A stretch of 64,000 nucleotides of DNA, taken from Hofstenia miamia (Eukaryota > Xenacoelomorpha > Acoela > Hofsteniidae). The notes beneath the pieces were generated by a model. That model worked only from the letters and a program-made list of their open reading frames with translations. It did no database searches and was not told the DNA's origin. Below, piece by piece: positions 56,929-64,000 of this stretch. How positions within the stretch are numbered: the stretch's first letter is position 1; every line of letters begins with the position of its first letter. Both the position numbers and the translations under genes were made by a program. The stretch spans positions 245,073-309,072 of the forward strand of contig CABFPE010000215.1 in the NCBI GenBank assembly GCA_900660155.1, given 5' to 3'.

Positions 56929-59900
56929 CTAAAATATTGTCCATGAGATATAAGACTAAATACACAAATAATTAAAGTTGACCCCACTTAATCGAATATC
57001 GAAACGCGGAATAATTTAGGTAATGGAATGTATTTTATATTCTCCAGAGTACAACATACTTTCATTTTAAGCAATGACTTGAAAAACTAGCTTCGGTGCT
57101 CATTTATGCTGATCAGAATTATATTGGCAGCTTTAGTTTATACGAATCTGACATTTGTCTAAATATGCATTATTACCCCACATAAACCCTTTTCATGAGA
57201 AAATATATAATTGAGGATGAATCTGACTATGCACGCACTTACAGTATCGATGTATTAACGGCTGTGAAAATATTCGGAAATTCCGTTGTCCGTAAAAACC
57301 TACTTACATCAAAGACAAAAGCATGGATCTCGGATGTATCCACGGGCGAACTTGTTGCAAACTATTAGGTTGGAAAAAATGTTTGCAGACTTAATGAAAA
57401 TGAAAGCAACAAATATATTTGGAAACACACAAGAACGAAAATCGATCAACTAGGTAGTTGCCATTATGCTTAACCAGAGGTGCTTAAAAACCATACTCCT
57501 CCAAGGAAGGTGGCGAACACACCTGCCCCTTTCCATTCATTTTGTAAATTGCTTAGTATATTTAAAATCCACCTATATAAATTTTAGGCAAGTTTTGCAA
57601 ATTTTATCTCAACTGTATATTTGTATGATTTTTAATATTCATATAATATACTGTTTTCCTGATTACATGGTTTCTAAAATTATTATAGTACATTCATAAA
57701 ACTGCGTTAGAAATTTGAATTTACTAGCAACGTTAAATTCTAACTTAAAGCAAATGAGTTACTTTTCTATAAAAAAGCAAAAATATAATGGGTGATTGTG
57801 ACGTCATTTTCCTTAAAAAGCATTTGTAGTGTTAAAGATCTTCCAAAAACTTGACGAGCTTTAGAATTCGATTTTTATGTTTAGCAAGAGCTGATAAAGA
57901 ATGATCCAAGTCGAGAACTTGCAAACGAACTGAATGTTAGGAATACAATTGTTATAACCAACAAGAAGATAATTGGAAAATTGAAGAAAAATAATGTCTG
58001 GGTTCGTAATTCTCACCGAGGTAATCGTATCAATTTTGCTGCATTTTACTGTAAAAAAATATGAACATTTGATTGGCACAACAATTTAGGGATTTTGAAT
58101 TTGAAATGGTTTCTTTGCGCCTAAATCACTCGCTTGAGAAGTTGGTTAAACAAATGTGATGTTCCTGCGAATCAAGCAAAGCCACGTAAGCTGATATTGT
58201 CTGAAATTCGTTGGGAAACTTTGTAAAGAAATCAGTCAATGCTGAGTTCTACTGCAACCAGTTTCAAACAGTTATAATTTTCAGAAACCGAGGCGAGCCG
58301 AACCGAACCATTTCAAAATTAAGGTAAATAGAGGGTAAGAATCACAATGATTTGCCATTTTATCGAGTTTTGTGTTTTATGTGAATCTAGGTGTTTGAAA
58401 TCTGCAGAATTTATATCTGAGGTCAAATCAACCCAGTATTGACGATTTTAATGTAAATAAATGAACGTAGTTACGTCATTTTAAAAACGTCGAACAGTTT
58501 TAGCCGGTTGCAAAGCAGATATAGCAAAACCAAACCGAACTGGATGTGCCGAACTAACCGTTTATAAACCGAGCCAATTGCAACTCTGTCGTCAACACCT
58601 TGAATAAGTCAAAATGCAGTGTGCAGCAGACTTGTCAACGAGCCGAGCTTCTAACGACCCGAGTCGAGCCGAGCTTGAGCAGAGTATTGGATATACAACG
58701 AGCCCAAACGAGCAGTTTTTAAGCAAACCAAAATTATAGTGCTGCTTGTTAATTTGATTATGCAGATTTTTCTTATTTTTCATTCAATATTCCTTACTTT
58801 TAGAAATATTTATTAAATAATAGGAAGAACAGTGGAAAAAATTCTGAGAGCACAATATTTTAAAAAAAAATATCGAGCTAAAATGAGCCTCATTGAAAGA
58901 TTTTATGTGGCGAGCCAAGCTAAATTATTTAAAATTTAAACGAGCCGAGCTTAGAAATTACGGCTTGTTGACAAGTCTGGTGTGAGGCATACCTGATTTA
59001 AAAAGCTATTTTTACATGATAACACACGGCCTCACACTGCAAACGCAAATGTGAGAAGTTGATGGCATTGAACAGGAAGATACTTCCTCATCAACCATAT
59101 TCTCTTGATATAGCGCCTACCGACTATCATTTAGTCTGATCGGAGGAACAAGTAAAGCTTGCTATTGAAAATCTCTTTTTACCCAAGTACAATGACTTTT
59201 GTCAACGAGGAATTCTTGATTTGCCTAAGCGATGTCGTGAAGTGGAATCAAAAAAAGTTGTTTCCAAATACATAGTTAATTGATTTTTGTTATCTTTTAT
59301 AATGAATCTGCATCGAACTATATGTGTTGCTGTCATTTTACTATTCAGAGAATTCATGAAATGCAATTATCTAAAAAATTCTGGAAACTTTCTTTCTAAG
59401 CTAATAAATGAAAAAACAGATTTTCATATGTGATCAGTTCTTGTTATTCAAGTAAATTTTGGCGCTCAACCGTATTCGGCTTAATAAAATATTATTGACA
59501 AATCTCTTAATCAGTTAGTGGGATTGACATCATATGATGTCTGGCCGTGTTATATCCTGCCGGCGAGTTACATCATATGATGATGATGCACAGCCATACC
59601 ATAGCGGCGCCGGCATCTTATGATGACTTACTGTATATTAGTAGATGTTTACAAAGAATGCAGAAGTCTAGCGTTATGGGCACGTGCAACTAGTTTCGAA
59701 TAATAATGGCCAACTGGAAGCAATATTATGCTACACAAGTGACACTGTGCATGATGACGCTTAAGTGAGTGGCTACGATAGAAGGTTAAAATATTCTATT
59801 GAGTAGAATCGACTGTATTTCTAAGACAATATTAAGAACTTTTCATACACACCCATCAGTAACTTTTGGTTGCGGTGGACTTGAATAAGATTTTGGAATG

Positions 59901-62390
59901 TAGCGACTTCCTCCAGTGAGTGGATCAGAAATGGCGGGGTTTCCAGTATCTCCCAGAGTCTTTCCTTCTGTATTTTGAATGATAAAGTTGGCAACCTAAA
60001 ACGAAAGAATAAAAATATTTAAATCAAATTTATAGTTATCAATAGAAACATCCTTTGAAGAAATTTTTATACAAAAGAAACTTTGGATTGTGACAAAAGG
60101 TGGATGCACGAGAATTATAAAGGAACTTTTTATGGAATAGAATGTTGCTTTTATTATCCATATAATTTACGTGGAAGCAACAATAATACAAAATAATATC
60201 AGGAAAATTCAAAACTTCGTAAATTTGCAAGAACAGATTGGATGAATATATATATATACAGTCCTGCAAATTTATTGGACCACTATGTTTTCTTAGATTA
60301 TCAATATAAAATATTAACTGAAAGCTTAATAATCATTGATCATTTCAGCAGATGGATTGCTTCACGTATTATTACGTAAAAAGCCGATCAAAAAATATAA
60401 ATTGGGCCAACAATTCGAAAATGCCAAAATTTGAAAATTTTCCAAGTTCTTAATTTTGGTCTTCAAAGCGTGAAAACTAATTCAGAATGCCTCCCTGTCA
60501 TTTTATAACAACGTTTATGCCTAGCAGTGCATAATCAATTACATAAACATCAATATATCATTGTGAAATATTTGGTCTAAGGGAGGGGGGTTATACATTA
60601 TCAAATTTGTATGACCAATATTTGGCAAACAAAATGTTTGAATAATGTTTGACAGTGTATCACCCACATCAAAAACGCCATCAAAGCTCTCATCAGCATA
60701 ATTTAGATATTTTTCGTCAAACATGCTAATTATTTATCAATAATAACTATTACAGTTGAAAGAAATTAATGAAGACTGGTAAAGCAGTACTATAGCACTA
60801 AGTCCATGAAATTCATAGTGGAAGGGGCTGGAAGCCAAAAATTTTGGCGACTAGTGATAATTTTTTACGAACTCAAAGCTTGAGGGGTTGTAAACAGACC
60901 GCTGCTCATCTTAGAAACGAATGAATGCCTTGAACAATGCACAAAATTGAGTGCAGTACAGTTTCAATAAATCTTCAAAAACATAGTTTGGTAGGAAGAG
61001 TAGCTGTCAAAAAGCCCTTCTTGCGGTCAAATAACATCAAGAAGCGACTTGCCTTCGCCAAAAAGCATAAAGATTGGACGTTTGAAGACTGGAAGCAAGT
61101 TTTGCGGACTGATGAATCCATGTAGGAACTATTTGGAAATAAACGTAGTTTACGTCCGTCATAGAGCTGGTGAAAGATTAAAAAATGAATGAATTCCTAC
61201 GAAATTTAAACATGGATGTGGTAACATTATTTTTTGATGATGTATGACAGTAGAAAATTTGGAAAATTGAAAAGAATTGAAAATAACTCAATCAGTCTTA
61301 GGAATGAGCTGTTACAGAAATTAAAAAAGCCAAGTGAACAAAACATTTCCTCAAATGATATACGTCAAAACATTCTCGACTGAGGCATCTTTCTAAATTG
61401 AAAATAGTAAACAAACCTTGTCAAGAAACATGGGAGATAAATCGTTTTTTTGTAAAAAGTTGTGGGCAGCATGCCAGGGATCTTCAGTAAGATTGTAGGG
61501 TAGCTTTAATTTTTCTTTATCTTCAGAAATATCGACATCGAAAACGTAGTCATACTCTTTTCCCTGATAGTAATGCTTTGAACCGGATGAGCCTTCTGAA
61601 CCAACGATTTCACCAACTCGTTGCCACGTTCCACTCGACCACTGATAAAGTATAGGATTTAAAGATCCTGGCTCTCTAACCATTTTTGTTTGACCTTCTT
61701 TTGTACCTGCGATATTCAAATGTTCACTGGTTGGCAGGTCAGAAACCTTGATGTTTCCAACCTAAACAAAGAAAGGAGACTTCATACAATTTCAAATTTA
61801 AACGTATATTAAACAATAGCTACGAACATCTCACCATAGTTTGTGATGATACACATGACTTGGCAATATTTTGGTTTAGTTGTTCTTGCTCTTCAAGAGG
61901 TGCTTGTCTTTGAGGATCACGTGAAAGTACATAAATTAACCCATCACTGGCACCAACCGCTAAATCATCACCATGGCCAGTAACATGAATAACAGACCAC
62001 AGTGATAACGCCGGTAGTGTAAATGACTGCACCGGATCAGAAGCTAAGATATTTATCAGGCGACTGGCATAAATTTAAAGCAATTACCATCATAATTCCA
62101 AACTTTTACAGTTCTATCCTCTGATGACGTGGCGAACATGTCATTTGGCAAACATGTAATTGAATAAACGAAGTTGGCATGTCCATAAAAAGTTCGAAGA
62201 CACTGAAATGTTGATGTACACCAGAGTCGTATGGAGGCGTCATTAGAAGCAGAGAGAAACTGACTCGGATGACTGCATTTGGTAAGCGCACGGACACAAT
62301 CGGAGTGACCACTGTAAACATTAGTGCAAGAATTTGACTTTAATGACCAACTGCGAATAGTGCGATCAGCACTCGCAGAGAGAAGTGTAT
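56133..62390 (-). CDS. PLAA: PLAA (phospholipase A2-activating protein / Doa1), 3' five exons
   Basis: Exons on the minus strand: 62390-62088, 62043-61835, 61761-61417, 59995-59853 and 56928-56133. All borders are AG/GT and the exons join in frame (597 residues plus stop). PLAA/Doa1 is a ubiquitin-binding cofactor of the p97/VCP ATPase used in ubiquitin homeostasis, endosomal sorting and mitochondrial quality control (family knowledge). Domains in order are three C-terminal WD40 repeats, the PFU ubiquitin-binding domain, a linker with [11 protein letters not shown] (one copy of the DPFTGxxRY motif that is repeated in the human protein), and the C-terminal PUL armadillo-like domain that binds p97. 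The start codon and the first WD40 repeats lie beyond position 64000 or in the preceding long intron. No damage seen. Confidence 0.93.
58282..58588. mobile_element. Probable non-autonomous hAT-type element, CCGAACC motif
   Basis: Starts CAGAAACCGAGGCGAGCCG with CCGAACCGAACC, ends AACCGAGCCAATTGCAACTCTG. The right terminus (CAGAGTTGCAATTGG on the other strand) has the usual form. The 8 bases on either side do not match, so the left border is uncertain. It interrupts the mariner. Confidence 0.5.
58627..58979. mobile_element. Non-autonomous hAT-type element, CTCGG family, copy 2
   Basis: Termini are CAGACTTGTCAACGAGCCG and, inverted, CAGACTTGTCAACAAGCCG. Flanks are GTGTGCAG (58619-58626) and GTGTGAGG (58980-58987), 6 of 8. 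CGAGCCGAGC repeats lie at both ends. Same family as 22994-23375 in opposite orientation, sharing for example GGATATACAACGAGCCC on the other strand. 353 bp. Confidence 0.82.
59853..59995 (-). CDS. PLAA: PLAA exon, end of PFU and linker
   Basis: 143 nt, too short for most ORF searches. Encodes [37 protein letters not shown] and PQPKVTDG. Matches human VAKFIIDNTKGQMLG and DPFTGGNRYIPG. Acceptor TTTTAG, donor GTGTGT. Confidence 0.9.
60259..61380 (+). mobile_element. Tc1-like element, 3' end missing
   Basis: The 5' terminus CAGTCCTGCAAATTTATTGG follows a TA-rich target and has the usual Tc1 form (CAGT..TG..AAA..TATT). No matching inverted end is seen before the PLAA exon, so the copy is truncated. 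It encloses transposase remains. Confidence 0.65.
60790..61380 (+). pseudogene. Tc1 transposase pseudogene
   Basis: The segment 60937-61125 reads [40 protein letters not shown] and LRTDES, which is the Tc1 block leading to the first catalytic Asp of DDE. After frameshifts it continues [11 protein letters not shown] and KFKHGCGNI (about 61150-61230). Dead. Confidence 0.85.
61417..61761 (-). CDS. PLAA: PLAA exon, PFU domain
   Basis: Encodes [61 protein letters not shown] and [12 protein letters not shown]. These are the signature blocks of the PFU ubiquitin-binding domain, which this exon holds almost whole. Confidence 0.93.
61835..62043 (-). CDS. PLAA: PLAA exon, last WD40 blade and linker
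   Basis: Encodes [31 protein letters not shown] and a Gln/Glu-rich linker ending SSQTM. It corresponds to human LPAQSIWCCC and VVGASDGIIRVFT. Donor GTGAGA. Confidence 0.9.
62088..62390 (-). CDS. PLAA: PLAA exon, WD40 repeats
   Basis: Acceptor TTTTTGTAG, donor GTAATTG. Encodes [53 protein letters not shown] and [13 protein letters not shown]. The GH...D-x5-(I/V)-(R/K)-(S/L/V)W pattern defines WD40 blades matching the last blades of human PLAA (SCANDASIRRW, YYGHTNYIYSI). Confidence 0.92.
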
Positions 62391-63964
62391 CTACAAAAAG
62401 GTAATACTTAAACACAAATTAAAAATAGAATATCCAAATCCAATAATGCGAAAAATACGATTAAACCAAATTTTCAACGAAATTTTGAAATGAATGAAAT
62501 GAAAATGTAACAAAATGCGACCAAAATTTGCACCCAAATTCTTCACAACGCCGATTGAGATTACTTAAATAATTCAAAAATGTAAACAACATTTAATGAG
62601 GCTGTAAACAATACTTCACTAATTGGAAAAGACCTTTAAAACCTATATAGGGTGTAAACATGCAATATATCCATATTTTTTAAAAATACATTAAAAAAAA
62701 CAAAACTAAACGTTTCAAATCCAAATTATAGTTTAATCTTTAGCCAACAATTGATGGCAAATGTTAGCTGTTACATCAATGCATTGAAAAATGTATTTGA
62801 TTGAAAATTAGGTTCTAAACACAGCTGAAAAAATGATTTTCATCAAGCTCTGCGGAATAAAACAATTGACGTGAAATTAAAGAAAAACACAATAACTCTC
62901 ATAGAAAACTTAAAACAAACTAATGCAGATCCGATGTGTCACAAACTAAATTGCTAAAATGTTGATAATAGCCAAAATACAAAAGCAAGAGATAGTCTAA
63001 GAAAAGTAAAATGAAGAATGAATACTTGCAAAAGGTCAGCAGTAAGCAAAATAAACTTTTTATTGAGTGGTCCATTGATGTTAATGAAAGAATATAAATT
63101 ACTGTCACAATGTAGATATTTTGAGAAAGTTACTTGTTCTGACTAATATTAAATAATTTAACATTTACAGTAACTTTCAAATATTATTATATCAATGATG
63201 TTTTGTATGGGAAATATATACACTAAAGTTACTTGGGAAATTTATGGACTCCAAATTCAAAATTGATCAGAAGAGTGAATTATGAACAAGTTTCTTAGAT
63301 GTCCCAAAATTGATGAAATATGAAGAACGGTTTTTGTAGATGCTATCTTGATTAGCATTGTTAGAGGACTATATTTGCAATGATTGATACAATAGATATT
63401 CAAATTGAAATTAGATAAAACAATGGCATTAAGCAAATTGCAAGCAAAATCTAAAATGATTTAACGGGCAACTTTCTTAAACTAACAGCATTCGTAAAAC
63501 AACTATCTACAGAAAACCAATCCTTGGGAATTAACAGGTGCTAACAACTTTAATATTCCATAAAATCACTTAGTACGAAATGTTGTTGTATATAATCGGA
63601 TTCGGAGATAATCTTCTTTACTTGAGTCAGTGCTGCAACTGGTTGCGTCAATCCATACATTGATTTGAGTTGGGCCATGTCTTAGTGGCAGTGGATTGGC
63701 TCTCAAAGCCAGACAGTGACAATTAGTCAATGGTTCGCATGGGTTGCAATTTCGAAATGGGTCGCAAAGGTTATGGTTCACTACTACATGACGATCACTA
63801 TCATTACTAATGGTATGATTTTTATTTGTGTTCATTAAAATACTCCTAGGTACATGCACATGTTCTTAGGAACCATATTCTCGTGGGAATATATACTTAC
63901 TGCAATGAAATTCAACAATAATTTAACATGAGACCTCAATCGTGTTACATAATAAAACATATTG

Positions 63965-64000
<36 letters not shown>
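62391..64000. other. PLAA upstream intron sequence
   Basis: No WD40-coding exon is visible on the minus strand here, so the missing 5' exons lie outside the window. A GC-richer patch at 63628-63780 starts CAGTGCTGCAACTGG and may be another hAT-type remnant. The ORF over it (63566-63859 minus) is not recognised. (TA)n at 63969-63999. Confidence 0.5.
63969..63999. repeat. (TA)n microsatellite at the window edge
   Basis: About 15 TA units. Confidence 0.9.

Larger units (their letters stand above)
57891..59283 (+). pseudogene. Mariner transposase pseudogene interrupted by hAT-type elements
   Basis: The 5' part (57891-58280) reads [32 protein letters not shown] and [15 protein letters not shown], matching the qWLd...Kp and tiNaeyYcqQLdrL blocks of mariner transposases. 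The 3' part (about 58990-59283) reads [33 protein letters not shown] sequence and a final [19 protein letters not shown]. Between them sit about 700 bp of non-autonomous elements. Many stops and frameshifts. Antisense to PLAA. Confidence 0.8.
56929..59852. other. PLAA last intron, transposon-rich
   Basis: 2.9-kb intron holding the mariner pseudogene (57891-59283) with two inserted hAT-type elements, plus a palindrome-rich patch at 59520-59620 (GACATCATATGATGTC at 59526-59541, then CATCATATGATGATGATG). Confidence 0.8.
59996..61416. other. PLAA intron with Tc1 fragment
   Basis: Contains the Tc1-like terminus at 60259 and the decayed Tc1 transposase at 60790-61380. It ends 37 bp before the PFU exon boundary. 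Confidence 0.75.

Noticed and set aside
63628-63780. Possible hAT-type element (CAGTGCTGCAACTGG at the left)
   Set aside because: Right end only loosely alike and the flanking 8-mers do not match, so not called as an element.
1-64000. CRISPR arrays, operons, riboswitches, phage or bacterial defence systems
   Set aside because: Spliced genes, animal gene families and eukaryotic transposons show that this is animal nuclear DNA. No such arrays are present.

Overview
The window is AT-rich animal DNA. It has spliced genes with GT..AG introns, AATAAA/ATTAAA poly(A) signals, long (TA)n and (ATT)n microsatellites and many eukaryotic transposons. The host genes (a goliath-type RING E3, a CNBD2-like protein, a PLAAT/LRAT-domain protein and PLAA) fit an invertebrate metazoan such as a tunicate, cnidarian or other marine invertebrate. 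The sequence alone does not fix the species.

Layout: 0.3-9.7 kb holds dead DNA transposons: an unnamed DDE-type transposase-like pseudogene, and two mariners in opposite orientation. It also holds a perfect 443-bp tandem copy split by a single N, which is probably an assembly seam. From 11.36 to 27.6 kb runs a five-exon, + strand goliath/RNF150-type transmembrane RING-H2 ubiquitin ligase. Its first intron (about 10 kb) carries a nearly complete but frameshifted RLE-type LINE on the minus strand. A TTAA-flanked (Kolobok-like) DNA transposon sits inside the LINE's reverse transcriptase, and removing it restores the LINE reading frame. A later intron carries two hAT-type non-autonomous elements.

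From 33.6 to 35.6 kb lies an intronless, minus-strand CNBD2-like gene with a degenerate cyclic-nucleotide pocket. At 40.9 kb is a single-exon PLAAT-like acyltransferase/phospholipase with one catalytic-triad position changed. A further series of hAT-type elements (37.3, 42.6 and 43.2 kb) and a LINE 3' fragment (42.0 kb) follow. At 48.1 kb is an unrecognised secreted protein, probably beta-helical, broken by one in-frame stop and one frameshift. A piggyBac pseudogene lies at 54.4 kb.

From 56.1 kb to beyond 62.4 kb lie the last five exons of PLAA on the minus strand (WD40 repeats, PFU, PUL). Its 5' exons are outside the window. PLAA introns contain a mariner interrupted by hAT-type elements and a Tc1 fragment.

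The host genes are unrelated to one another and form no operon or pathway. The main theme is transposons nested in introns and in each other, above all several hAT-type families that share a terminal consensus but each carry a different short subterminal motif.
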